The translations under genes and the position numbers were made by a program. DNA of 20,137 nt, from the NCBI GenBank assembly GCA_946539475.1, contig CAMNHM010000037.1, forward strand, positions 1 to 20,137, written 5' to 3'. This DNA comes from an uncultured Prevotellaceae bacterium (GTDB taxonomy: Bacteria > Bacteroidota > Bacteroidia > Bacteroidales > Bacteroidaceae). Shown piece by piece: positions 6,609 to 14,576 of the stretch (position 1 is the stretch's first letter; each line of letters opens with the position of its first letter). The notes beneath the pieces are model-generated. The model was not told the origin of the DNA. It saw nothing but the letters and a program-made list of their open reading frames with translations, and searched no databases.

Positions 6609-6634
6609 TAAATCGTAAATAGTAAATAGTAAAT
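6603..6634 (+). repeat. AAATAGT heptamer repeat from the gcvH stop to the gcvPA start
   Basis: AAATAGT-AAATCGT-AAATAGT-AAATAGT-AAATG: the first unit supplies the TAG stop of gcvH (6606-6608) and the last partial unit supplies the A and T of the gcvPA ATG (6633-6635). The intergenic spacer is made only of repeat. Confidence 0.9.
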
Positions 6635-7964
6635 GTTTAAGTATTTCCCTCACACGGCTGCCGACCTCAAGGCCATGATGGAGAAGGTGGGTGTCGACTC
6701 ACTGGAAGGACTCTACGCCGATGTGCCCGAACAGATTCGCTTCCGCGGCGACTACCAAATCCCTTCGGAGATGAGTGAGGTGGAGGTGCGCCAGCTGTTC
6801 GAACGGCTGGGGGCTCAGAACCAGCGCCTGATGTGCTTCGCCGGCGCCGGCGTCTACGACCACTACACGCCCTCCGTCATTCCGCAGCTGCTGCAGCGCT
6901 CGGAGTTCCTGACGAGCTACACGCCCTATCAGGCAGAGATTTCACAGGGCACGCTGCACTATATCTTTGAATACCAGTCGATGATGGCTGAGCTGACAGG
7001 GATGGACATCTCGAACGCCTCGATGTACGACGGCACGACGGCCACTGCCGAAGCAATGATGATGGCCGTAGCTGCGGGAAAGAAGCAGCGGAAGGTGCTC
7101 ATCGCCTCAACCATCGACCCCAAGACGCTGGCTGTGGTAAAGACCTACGCTCACTTCCAGGGCATCGAGCTGGAGATGATTGCCGAGGAGAATGGCGTCA
7201 GCTCGCGTGCCGACATGCAGCAGAAGCTGGCACAGGGTGGCGTAGCAGGCGTTATCGTGCAGCAGCCCAACTACTTCGGCATCATCGAGGACTATGAGGG
7301 ATGGGCCGACGACATCCACGCCGCGAAGGGGCTGTTCGTCGTGAACAGCATCGCCGCCGACCTGGCACTGCTGAAGACGCCCGGCGAGCTGGGAGCCGAC
7401 ATCGCCGTCGGCGACGCTCAGAGCCTGGGCATTCCCATGCAGTGGGGTGGGCCCTACGTGGGCTACATGTGCTGCACGGAGAAGCTCATCCGCAAGATGC
7501 CAGGACGCATCGTAGGAAAGACAATGGACAACCGTGGACAGCGCGCCTTCGTGCTGACATTGCAGGCGCGCGAACAGCATATCCGACGGCAGAAGGCTAC
7601 GTCGAACATTTGTTCGAACCAGAGTCTGATGGCTCTCTTCGTCACCATCTATTGCGCACTCATGGGTAAAGAGGGGCTGAAGGAGGCTGCCCAGCTGAGC
7701 TACGCCGGCGCACACTACCTCTGCGACCAGCTGACACAGACGGGTCACTTCGAGCTCGTCTACCAGCATCCCTTCTTCAATGAGTTCGTAATGCGTTTCG
7801 ACGGTGACGTCGACGCGCTGCAGCGACACTGGCTGGCCAACGGCATTTTCGGAGGCATAAAGATAGCCGACGACCAAATCATGTTTGCCGTCACTGAGAA
7901 CAGAACGAAGGATGATATCGACCGTATGGTATCTTTATCTACCGCATACAAAGGTGAAAGTTAA
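6633..7964 (+). CDS. gcvPA: glycine dehydrogenase (decarboxylating) subunit 1
   Basis: This 443-residue protein is the N-terminal half of the P protein, which decarboxylates glycine and loads the aminomethyl group onto lipoyl-GcvH. It has the fold-type I transferase layout without the PLP lysine. Recognisable blocks include MCFAGAGVYDHYTPSVIPQL, SQGTLHYIFEYQ, MYDGTTATAEAMMMA and MQWGGPYVGYM. A separate gcvPB follows 11 bp after its stop, so the P protein is two chains, as in Thermotoga, Bacillus and clostridia, rather than the single ~950-residue chain of E. coli. The two subunits should form an alpha2beta2 enzyme. Start ATG directly abuts the heptamer repeat. Confidence 0.96.
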   Translation: MFKYFPHTAADLKAMMEKVGVDSLEGLYADVPEQIRFRGDYQIPSEMSEVEVRQLFERLGAQNQRLMCFAGAGVYDHYTPSVIPQLLQRSEFLTSYTPYQAEISQGTLHYIFEYQSMMAELTGMDISNASMYDGTTATAEAMMMAVAAGKKQRKVLIASTIDPKTLAVVKTYAHFQGIELEMIAEENGVSSRADMQQKLAQGGVAGVIVQQPNYFGIIEDYEGWADDIHAAKGLFVVNSIAADLALLKTPGELGADIAVGDAQSLGIPMQWGGPYVGYMCCTEKLIRKMPGRIVGKTMDNRGQRAFVLTLQAREQHIRRQKATSNICSNQSLMALFVTIYCALMGKEGLKEAAQLSYAGAHYLCDQLTQTGHFELVYQHPFFNEFVMRFDGDVDALQRHWLANGIFGGIKIADDQIMFAVTENRTKDDIDRMVSLSTAYKGES

Positions 7965-7975
7965 TGTCCTAGGCT

Positions 7976-9385
7976 ATGAACAACAAACTATATGGGAACT
8001 TGATCTTCGAGCTGTCACAGCCTGGAAGACGTGGATATTCCCTCCCCAAGAACCGCTTCGGCGATTACCAACTGCCGGAGGCCCTCCGCCGCAAGAACGA
8101 CGCCCAGTTGCCTGAGTGCGACGAGATGACCGTCGTGCGCCATTACACGAATCTCTCAGCCAACAATTTTGGCGTCGACAATGGCTTCTACCCCCTCGGC
8201 TCGTGCACGATGAAGTATAACCCCAAGATCGACGAGGAGATGGCTGCCCTGCCGCAGTTTGCCTCGCTCCACCCGCTGCAGCCCTCCGACACAGTGAAGG
8301 GTGCAGAGGCAGTGTGCACGCTGCTGTGCCACTCGCTCTGTGAGCTGACCGGGCTTCATGCCTTCACACTGAAGCCTTTTGCTGGTGCTCACGGCGAGCT
8401 GACCGGACTGATGGTTATTAAGAAATATCATGAGAGCCGCCACGACGAGGCCCGCCGACTGGTTGTCGTACCCGACTCAGCTCATGGCACCAATCCGGCT
8501 TCAGCAGCTGTCTGCGGACTTGAGATTGTTGAAGTGAAGTCGCTTGCTGACGGCACGGTCGACATGGACGACCTGAAGCGCACCTGCGCGGCTTGCGGCG
8601 ATGCCATCGCCGCCATGATGATGACCAACCCCAACACCCTGGGCCTCTTTGAACGCCAGATACCGGAGATAGAAAAGCTCATCCACGGCTGCGGCGGACT
8701 GATGTATTACGACGGTGCCAACCTCAACCCCATGCTAGGCGCTGCACGTCCTGGCGACATGGGATTCGACGTGATGCACATCAACCTGCACAAGACGTTC
8801 TCCACTCCTCATGGCGGAGGAGGCCCCGGTGCAGGTCCTGTGGGCGTGAGGAAAGGGCTGGAGGAGTTCTTCCCCGAGGTGTCGCCCTATCACGGCAATT
8901 TCGCCGTCGCCATTCGCGCCTATGCCTACATCCTTTCGCTTGGACGCGAGCACATCAAGGAGGTAGGACCGCTATCGGTGCTGAATGCCAACTACATCAA
9001 GGAGTCGCTCAAGGACGTCTACGAATTGCCCATCGAGGGGCTCTGCAAACACGAGTTCGTCTTCGACGGACTGAAGGATAAGCTGACGGGCGTCACCACG
9101 ATGGATGTGGCGAAGCGGCTGCTCGACTACGGCTACCACGCGCCAACCATCTACTTCCCCCTACTCTTCCACGAAAGCCTGATGATAGAGCCCACAGAGA
9201 ACGAGTCGAAGGAGACCATCGACGGATTCATTGCTGTAATGCGCCAGATAGCAGCAGAGGCGAAAAACGACCCCGAGCTGGTGAAGTCGGCACCTCACCA
9301 CACGCCAATCGGCCGTGTCGACGACGTGCTGGCTGCGAAGCATCCTGTTGTAACCTACAGACAGCTGGTCAATGACGCAGACTGA
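7976..9385 (+). CDS. gcvPB: glycine dehydrogenase (decarboxylating) subunit 2
   Basis: This 469-residue PLP-bearing half of the P protein is recognised by the PLP Schiff-base lysine, Lys273, in NLHKTFSTPHGGGGPG, and by GSCTMKYNPKI, PDSAHGTNPASA, NPNTLGLFE and YYDGANLNP. The length is normal for a separate subunit 2. It starts 11 bp after gcvPA and its last 14 bp overlap the start of lpd, so translation of the three genes is likely coupled. The C-terminal block SAPHHTPIGRVDDV is also typical. Intact. Confidence 0.97.
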   Translation: MNNKLYGNLIFELSQPGRRGYSLPKNRFGDYQLPEALRRKNDAQLPECDEMTVVRHYTNLSANNFGVDNGFYPLGSCTMKYNPKIDEEMAALPQFASLHPLQPSDTVKGAEAVCTLLCHSLCELTGLHAFTLKPFAGAHGELTGLMVIKKYHESRHDEARRLVVVPDSAHGTNPASAAVCGLEIVEVKSLADGTVDMDDLKRTCAACGDAIAAMMMTNPNTLGLFERQIPEIEKLIHGCGGLMYYDGANLNPMLGAARPGDMGFDVMHINLHKTFSTPHGGGGPGAGPVGVRKGLEEFFPEVSPYHGNFAVAIRAYAYILSLGREHIKEVGPLSVLNANYIKESLKDVYELPIEGLCKHEFVFDGLKDKLTGVTTMDVAKRLLDYGYHAPTIYFPLLFHESLMIEPTENESKETIDGFIAVMRQIAAEAKNDPELVKSAPHHTPIGRVDDVLAAKHPVVTYRQLVNDAD

Positions 9386-10712
9386 TTTAATCATTATCGG
9401 CGCGGGGCCTGGTGGCTACCGCGCCGCCTTCCATGCTGCCCAGCATGGGCTGAAAGTCGTCGTCTTTGAGAAGAGCCACGTGGGAGGAACATGTCTCAAC
9501 GAGGGCTGCATACCTACAAAGGCCTATGCCCGCAACGCTGAGGTGATGACACTAATGCGCGAGGCTTCCCATTTCGGCATTGACTGCGACGGAGCGCCCA
9601 GCTTCAGCCTGGAGAAGGCCCGCAGCAGGAAGGACGGCGTTGTCGACGCACTACGCAACGGCATCGACACACTCCTTGCCCACCCAGGCATCACGCTGAT
9701 ACACGACGAAGCACGCTTCGTCGATGCACATACCGTGGAGACTCCCTCTGGCGGGCAGTGGCAAGCCACAAACATCATCGTGGCTACGGGCTCCGTACCC
9801 AAGGCACTCCGGCTCACCAACCCAGCACCTTTCCTAGACAGCAGCGACCTGCTGCAGCTCGACCAGCTGCCTGAGAGCCTGTGTATCATTGGTGCAGGAG
9901 TCATCGGCATGGAGTTTGCCAGCATCTTCTCGGCATTCGGTACAAAGGTGACGGTTGTGGAATTCCTCAAAGAGTGCCTGCCAGCCATCGACAGCGACAT
10001 AGCCAAGCGACTGCGCAAGAGCCTTGAGAAGCGAGGTGTGGAGTTCTGCCTGCAATGTGCCGTCACAGCTGTCACCGCCGAGGGCGTCACCTATCAGGAT
10101 AAAAAAGGGCGCCAGCAGACTGTTGCTGCCGACAAGGTGCTGATGGCCGTAGGACGCGCTCCGCGGGTGTACGACCATTTCCGCAACGCAGGTTTCGACT
10201 ACGATGAGCGCAGCGGCATCCACGTCGACGGCCACTGCCAGACGACCGTCGAAGGCGTCTATGCCATCGGCGACGTCAACGGGCGCCAGATGCTGGCACA
10301 TGCTGCCGAGATGCAGGGCATCCACGTCGTAAACCGCATCCTTGGCCTTGACGACGACATCGACCTGACCATCATGCCTGCCGCCATCTTCACCAGTCCT
10401 GAGGCTGCTGGCGTAGGGAAGACCGAAGACCAGCTCAAGCAGGAGGGTGTGGCTTACGAATGCAGGAAGGCTTTTCACCGAGCCAACGGAAAAGCTCTGG
10501 CGATGGACGAGACTGACGGCATGCTAAAGCTGCTCAGCGAACCAGAGGCAGGCCGCATCCTGGGGTGTCATGCCTACGGTGCTCACAGCGCCGACCTCGT
10601 CCAGGAGGCCAGCGTACTGATGTGCAGACAGACGACGGTGGGGCAGCTGCGCCACATGGTGCACATCCACCCCACCCTATCCGAGATTCTTCTTGCTGCC
10701 GCTGAGTCTTAA
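9372..10712 (+). CDS. lpd: dihydrolipoyl dehydrogenase (L protein)
   Basis: This 446-residue FAD enzyme reoxidises the dihydrolipoyl arm of GcvH with NAD+. Domains in order: FAD-binding GAGPGGYRAA (10-19), redox disulphide Cys41-Cys46 in GGTCLNEGCIPTK, NAD-binding GAGVIGMEFA (about 173-182), second FAD motif YAIGDVNG, and the C-terminal dimer domain ending in HIHPTLSE, giving the catalytic His433/Glu438 pair. It is somewhat shorter than E. coli Lpd (474). The ATG lies inside the last codons of gcvPB (14-bp overlap), which makes it the dedicated last gene of the glycine cleavage operon. It may also serve 2-oxo acid dehydrogenases if the cell has them. A terminator follows 16 bp after the stop. 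Confidence 0.96.
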   Translation: MTQTDLIIIGAGPGGYRAAFHAAQHGLKVVVFEKSHVGGTCLNEGCIPTKAYARNAEVMTLMREASHFGIDCDGAPSFSLEKARSRKDGVVDALRNGIDTLLAHPGITLIHDEARFVDAHTVETPSGGQWQATNIIVATGSVPKALRLTNPAPFLDSSDLLQLDQLPESLCIIGAGVIGMEFASIFSAFGTKVTVVEFLKECLPAIDSDIAKRLRKSLEKRGVEFCLQCAVTAVTAEGVTYQDKKGRQQTVAADKVLMAVGRAPRVYDHFRNAGFDYDERSGIHVDGHCQTTVEGVYAIGDVNGRQMLAHAAEMQGIHVVNRILGLDDDIDLTIMPAAIFTSPEAAGVGKTEDQLKQEGVAYECRKAFHRANGKALAMDETDGMLKLLSEPEAGRILGCHAYGAHSADLVQEASVLMCRQTTVGQLRHMVHIHPTLSEILLAAAES

Positions 10713-10728
10713 AGGGCGACAATACGAA

Positions 10729-10769
10729 AAAGCCGCCGCAACTCTCGAACATGAGGTCGCGGCGGCTTT
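10729..10769. terminator. bidirectional terminator between lpd and the minus-strand unit
   Basis: AAAGCCGCCGC (10729-10739) pairs perfectly with GCGGCGGCTTT (10759-10769), an 11-bp GC-rich stem with a 19-nt loop. The plus strand continues CGCATTCTTTTCTCTT. The minus strand extends the stem with TTTTTCG. It lies between the convergent lpd (+) and the lipoprotein gene (-) and can serve both. Confidence 0.85.
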
Positions 10770-10783
10770 CGCATTCTTTTCTC

Positions 10784-11344
10784 TTAGAAGATGACATCAC
10801 GTTCCTCTGCCGTGAACGAGCAGAAACGTGCCGTCGCATCAGTGATGTAGAGGGTCGCCATATTGTCATCGTCAGCCTTGTACATCGACTTCAGATGTGG
10901 GTTGCGGTCGAGGAACGTCTCTTTCACCGACAACGTCTCATCGTTCACCAGTGTGCCGTAGAGGCGCATCCATTCGCTGCCCGATGCCTTCAGCGCGCAG
11001 ATCTCCACCTTTCCGTTCTTTGCGATCTGCTTGTAAACGTCCTTCACCTTGCCAGTACAGAGATAAAGCTTTCCGTCGATAATCTCCGATACGCCGAAGG
11101 GGCGCACACGAGGCTGGTCGCCATCGACAGTGGCAATGAAGAAGGCACCGCACTCCTTCAGGTAAGCCTGCACTTCCTCCATGTTTGCCTTGCGTTCCTC
11201 GTCACTGATGTCAGGACGCTCGGCGTCTTTGCCGTTCTCAGTCTCTACGACCTCTGCTGCGACGGCGGCAGGGGTGGCATCGTTCTTGTTTGCGCAGGCT
11301 GTCAGTGCCAGCAGCACTGCAATTGTCATCAATGTCTTTTTCAT
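10784..11344 (-). CDS. lipoprotein with PNPOx-like (split-barrel flavin-binding) domain
   Basis: This 186-residue protein starts MKKTLMTIAVLLALTAC, a lipoprotein signal with lipobox LTAC (Cys17). The ATG at 11342-11344 is preferred over a TTG three codons upstream. Residues 18-50 are an Ala/Glu/Asp-rich linker. Residues about 51-186 (EVQAYLKECGAFFIATVDGDQPRVRPFG, GKLYLCTGKVKDVYKQI, EICALKASG-EWMRLYGTL) match the pyridoxamine 5'-phosphate oxidase-like family of small FMN or F420-binding proteins, which are normally cytoplasmic. Envelope anchoring is unusual. A redox or heme/flavin-binding role is possible but the substrate cannot be told. It follows the GH43 gene by 42 bp on the same strand and ends at the bidirectional terminator. 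Confidence 0.85.
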   Translation of the reverse strand: MKKTLMTIAVLLALTACANKNDATPAAVAAEVVETENGKDAERPDISDEERKANMEEVQAYLKECGAFFIATVDGDQPRVRPFGVSEIIDGKLYLCTGKVKDVYKQIAKNGKVEICALKASGSEWMRLYGTLVNDETLSVKETFLDRNPHLKSMYKADDDNMATLYITDATARFCSFTAEERDVIF

Positions 11345-11386
11345 TTTAGGCAATGTTTATAAGTAGTTAAAACGTGAAAAATGTTT

Positions 11387-12520
11387 TCAGAAAGGTTTAT
11401 CGGCCCAGGCAATGACGGGCGTTCCCTGCTTGTCGAAGCGGATGGGAAGCCATAGATGCAGGCTCTGGGCGAGATGGCGGGGATTCCAGATGTCGGCCAT
11501 GAACAGCAGCTGCGAACCGCGCTGAAGAATATAGGTACCCTGTGCACCGAACGTCTTGTTGGCAGGCATGTCCTGATAGCCTGTAGCCGTGCCGACAAAC
11601 GGTGAGGGCAGCTGTTCCCACGGCCCCCAGATACTCTTCGAGCGGAACATACGAGCCTCGTTGGGCGCCCAGCCTGTACACCCCGAGCAGATGAGCCAAT
11701 AGGTACCATTACGGCGGAAGATGCAAGGAGCCTCGTTCTGTCCGCCAGGAACGACCATCACGAAGCGCCCCGTGAAGTCGAGGTAGTCGTCGGTGAGCTC
11801 GCTGATGAGCAGCGTCAGGTTCTCCTGCGATGAGGTGATATGGTACGCCTTACCGTCGTCGTCGACGAAAACGGTCATGTCGCGGCTCATCTGACCCTCC
11901 TTCATGTCTCGCCAGAGGTACATGCCCTTCTCCACCTCGCGCCGCCAGTCCGGCGTCCACCAGTCCTTCCACTTCGAGGCATCCGTCTGACGGGCAGCCT
12001 CACGCTCAGCCTCAGTCATGTTGAAGGGCCACTGTCCGGCATGCAGGCGAGTGCTGCGGATGAAGCGGAAGGGCCCCGTAGGCTTCTCGCTCTCGGCAAT
12101 GCCCACACGGGCTGCTTCATAGCCGCGACCACGTAGCTCAAGATGGAATAGCATGACGAAGCGCTGCGTCTTCTCGCACCAAAGCACCTTCGGACGCTCC
12201 ATGATGCACCCGCGCTCAATGTCGCTGCCGGGCTCAGTGCTCACGCTCAGCGCGACGCCCTCGTTCTTCCACTGTCGCATGTCGGTGGAGGAATAGACGC
12301 TGACGCCCGTGTCCATCGAGTATCCACGCTCAGGGCGCTGCTCGCCATACCAGTAGTACCTGCCGTCATACTCGATGATACAGCCCCCATGGGCATTGAT
12401 ATGTCGGCCGTTGGTGTCCAGCCACGGCTGTCCGTTCACCAGCTGTGCCTGAGCTGGCAGAATCATCAGACAAAGCATAGCGATAAGAATCGTCTTCAAG
12501 GTACAGTCATTGTGTCTCAT
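11387..12520 (-). CDS. secreted glycoside hydrolase, family 43-like
   Basis: This 377-residue protein has a signal peptide ending at about residue 25 (LMILPAQA) and a five-bladed beta-propeller hydrolase pattern. NAHGGCIIEYDGRYYWYGE is the first-blade motif seen in GH43 subfamilies such as 24 and 34 (galactan or arabinose-type substrates). DMTVFVDDDGKAYH contains the acidic residue near Asp214. GGQNEAPCIF carries the probable acid Glu263. It probably trims exposed galactose or arabinose side chains in the periplasm or outside the cell; the exact substrate is unknown. ATG at 12518-12520 is chosen because a longer frame would run into the tRNA-Leu gene 42 bp upstream. No separate promoter is evident, so it may be read through from the tRNA. 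Residues 234-347 are duplicated as a relic at 19704-20045. Confidence 0.85.
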   Translation of the reverse strand: MRHNDCTLKTILIAMLCLMILPAQAQLVNGQPWLDTNGRHINAHGGCIIEYDGRYYWYGEQRPERGYSMDTGVSVYSSTDMRQWKNEGVALSVSTEPGSDIERGCIMERPKVLWCEKTQRFVMLFHLELRGRGYEAARVGIAESEKPTGPFRFIRSTRLHAGQWPFNMTEAEREAARQTDASKWKDWWTPDWRREVEKGMYLWRDMKEGQMSRDMTVFVDDDGKAYHITSSQENLTLLISELTDDYLDFTGRFVMVVPGGQNEAPCIFRRNGTYWLICSGCTGWAPNEARMFRSKSIWGPWEQLPSPFVGTATGYQDMPANKTFGAQGTYILQRGSQLLFMADIWNPRHLAQSLHLWLPIRFDKQGTPVIAWADKPF

Positions 12521-12562
12521 AAGGCTGTTGTCTGTAAAGAAAGGGGTTAGTAAATACTGATG

Positions 12563-12644
12563 TGCGCCTGACAGGACTCGAACCTGCACATCGTGAGATA
12601 CTAGATCCTAAGTCTAGCGCGTCTACCAATTCCGCCACAGGCGC
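12563..12644 (-). tRNA. tRNA-Leu (anticodon UAG)
   Basis: The minus strand folds as a class II tRNA of 82 nt. The acceptor stem is GCGCCTG/CAGGCGC with discriminator A. The D region is GGAATTGGTAGACGC. The anticodon stem CTAGA/TCTAG has loop CTTAGGA (anticodon TAG at 12608-12610). A variable arm follows, and the T arm reads GCAGGTTCGAGTCCTGT. CCA is not encoded. A strong promoter lies 40-70 bp upstream and a 14-bp palindrome sits immediately before the 5' end. Confidence 0.97.
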
Positions 12645-12646
12645 AT

Positions 12647-12660
12647 ACGACAATTGTCGT
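12647..12660. repeat. 14-bp perfect palindrome in the tRNA-Leu 5' leader
   Basis: ACGACAATTGTCGT is self-complementary and lies two bases upstream of the mature tRNA 5' end, between it and the promoter. In RNA it could form a small hairpin next to the RNase P cleavage site. In DNA it could bind a dimeric protein. Confidence 0.5.
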
Positions 12661-12683
12661 CCCAGTTTTCAAAAAGAGCGGTG

Positions 12684-12715
12684 CAAAGGTACGATTTTTC
12701 TTCGAAACCACCAAA
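12684..12715 (-). promoter_or_regulatory. promoter of the tRNA-Leu gene
   Basis: Read on the minus strand, TTTG (12712-12715), exactly 20 nt, then TACCTTTG (12684-12691) and CACCGC: a perfect Bacteroidetes promoter. Transcription would start near 12677, giving a leader of about 33 nt before the tRNA. The GH43 and lipoprotein genes downstream have no better promoter of their own that I could find. Confidence 0.85.
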
Positions 12716-12768
12716 CTTTTTGCACGAAATGTAGTCCTTATGCCCCTCCGAGTCCTCCAGTCCCGCTA

Positions 12769-13779
12769 TTACTGCAGCAGTTTCCGTGCAAATTCGATGA
12801 TCGTGTCGCGACCTCGGGCAAAGTCCTCGCTGTCGAGACTGACGTAATAGTCGGGGGCGATGCCGAACTCGGTGGACTGGTGCTGAGCGTCGAAGCTAGG
12901 GACAGCCGAGAAGCGGACGCTCCACCCGTTGGGCAGCGACGAGCTGAAGGGCATGCCGGCTCCCCCACCCGTATGATCGCCGACGATGGTGACGCCGGGC
13001 AGTGCCTTCATGTACATCGTGAACTCGTTGGCAGCTGAGAAGACATGACGGTTGGTGAGCACCACGACAGGCTTCTGCCAGGGGATATTGGCAGAGGGCT
13101 CCAAGTATAGGGGTTCGAGCTTCGAGAAGGCATCGTGGGCGGGCCCGGTCTTATGCTGAATGTAACCCACGAGGGTCTTCTCCCTGCAGAATCGGCTTGC
13201 GAGGATCTCGGCATTGGTAAGGTTGCCGCCGCCATTGCCCCGTATGTCGATGATAAGTCCCTGACAGAGCATCATGTACAGCAGGGCTTCGTCGAGGTTG
13301 CCTTCACCGATGGCATCGGCGAAGCTCTCGTAGCGCAGGTAGCCGATATTGTCGTCGAGGATACGGTACTCCAGCCCAGAGGCAATCTTGTAGTCAGTGC
13401 CCATATAAGTACGCAGCAGCGAGTCGCTGAAATTGGCAGGATAGCTTTCGAACCACGACCAGTAGCGACCGTAGTCGTGCGAGGTGGCGAGATTCACATG
13501 CCCGTCGCGCAGCTCGCCGAGCATCTGCGTGAGCACCTCGAAGAGCTGTAGGTCGGTGAGTTTTCCTCGCACGCGAACATTATATTTATCGTACACCGCC
13601 TGCCAGTCCAGCCCGTACTCCTGCTGCTTGTAGTCGAAGAAACAGTAGTGCTCGTCGATGATTTTCCAGAGGGCCTCGAAGTTGCCCTGCGGCGTGTCGT
13701 CGAATTCCTCCTCGTCGACGCATGCTGTCAGCACGGGCATCAGGAGCAGGATGAGAAAGAAATGTGCCAGTCGGTTCAT
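12769..13779 (-). CDS. S41 family peptidase, lipoprotein
   Basis: This 336-residue protein has a lipoprotein signal ([20 protein letters not shown], Cys20), so it is anchored in the envelope. A helical N-terminal part ends in [11 protein letters not shown], where His94 matches the conserved DGH of tricorn/IRBP-type S41 peptidases. Then come [11 protein letters not shown] (about 176-186) and [10 protein letters not shown] with the nucleophile Ser248, followed by [20 protein letters not shown] domain is not obvious. It probably degrades or processes envelope proteins or peptides. Its ATG overlaps the TGA of the upstream secreted-protein gene (ATGA, 4 bp), so it is translationally coupled and is the last gene of the parC unit. 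Confidence 0.9.
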   Translation of the reverse strand: MNRLAHFFLILLLMPVLTACVDEEEFDDTPQGNFEALWKIIDEHYCFFDYKQQEYGLDWQAVYDKYNVRVRGKLTDLQLFEVLTQMLGELRDGHVNLATSHDYGRYWSWFESYPANFSDSLLRTYMGTDYKIASGLEYRILDDNIGYLRYESFADAIGEGNLDEALLYMMLCQGLIIDIRGNGGGNLTNAEILASRFCREKTLVGYIQHKTGPAHDAFSKLEPLYLEPSANIPWQKPVVVLTNRHVFSAANEFTMYMKALPGVTIVGDHTGGGAGMPFSSSLPNGWSVRFSAVPSFDAQHQSTEFGIAPDYYVSLDSEDFARGRDTIIEFARKLLQ

Positions 13780-14576
13780 GGGCGGTAGTGGTTGATGGAG
13801 AAACGTTTCACGATGCCCAGCATCAGTCGGTGGGTGTAGACGTGCTGCCGGAGGTTGTTGGCTTTCAGCTGCTGGTAGTGCCCCAGGTAGCCCAGCGACA
13901 GGGATGTGGTGCGCCCGATGTTGTAGGCCAGTGTGAGGTGCTGCCGCAGCGTCGGGGCATTGACGAAGGTCGTCGCCACGATGTTGTGGTCGTAGTTGCC
14001 CAGTGCGAAGATCTCATAGTACGACTGTCCGTAGTTGGGACTGAAGGCGAGTCCCAGCAGCGGTAGGTCAATCTCGTAGCGCAGCATGGCCCCCCGTCCG
14101 AAGAGCGAGAAGCGCTCCGTGACGACGGCAGAGGGCATCACCTGCAGTGCCAGGCGTGCCTGTGCGGGGTTGTTCGAGTTGCGCATGTTGTAGATGAATC
14201 CCAGTCCGGCGTTCGCCAGTGCTCCCAGCTGCAGCCTGAGACGCCGGCTGTTGCCTACCGGCAGGCCATAGTATCGCCCCCAGAAGAAGTCGTAGGCACC
14301 CTCTATCGTCGACTCATTGCCCGCACGGTCCTCGCAAAAGGAGAGGTTGAGCTGGTTCTGAACGACGGTAGCCCACCGCCGCGAAGCCCTCTGGTGCTCG
14401 CTGACGTTGAGGAACGTGAGGCCCTCGCCGCTGAACTTCTCCTGCGAGAGGTAGGTGTCGAGTATTCGCGTGGTGCCCAGTCCCAGCTGGCTGTAGCTCG
14501 TCGTCTGTGCCCCTGCGTGTCCTATACAGGCCGCCAGGAGCGCCAACACCGCAAGGTGTCTATTTGAAATCTTCAT
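13776..14576 (-). CDS. secreted DUF3316-like protein, possible outer-membrane barrel
   Basis: This 266-residue protein has a Sec signal peptide ([23 protein letters not shown], cleavage near residue 23). The mature part begins with [26 protein letters not shown], which resembles the Bacteroidetes DUF3316 family. Alternating hydrophobic strands ending in aromatic residues suggest a small beta-barrel, consistent with an outer-membrane location, but no function is known. Its start overlaps the end of parC by 17 bp, and its stop overlaps the start of the S41 peptidase by 4 bp, so expression should be coupled to both. Family call is from memory. Confidence 0.8.
   Translation of the reverse strand: MKISNRHLAVLALLAACIGHAGAQTTSYSQLGLGTTRILDTYLSQEKFSGEGLTFLNVSEHQRASRRWATVVQNQLNLSFCEDRAGNESTIEGAYDFFWGRYYGLPVGNSRRLRLQLGALANAGLGFIYNMRNSNNPAQARLALQVMPSAVVTERFSLFGRGAMLRYEIDLPLLGLAFSPNYGQSYYEIFALGNYDHNIVATTFVNAPTLRQHLTLAYNIGRTTSLSLGYLGHYQQLKANNLRQHVYTHRLMLGIVKRFSINHYRP

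Noticed and set aside
12521..12589. Longer N-terminus for the GH43 protein (start at 12589)
   Set aside because: The added 23 codons overlap the tRNA-Leu gene and precede a normal signal peptide that starts with ATG at 12520.
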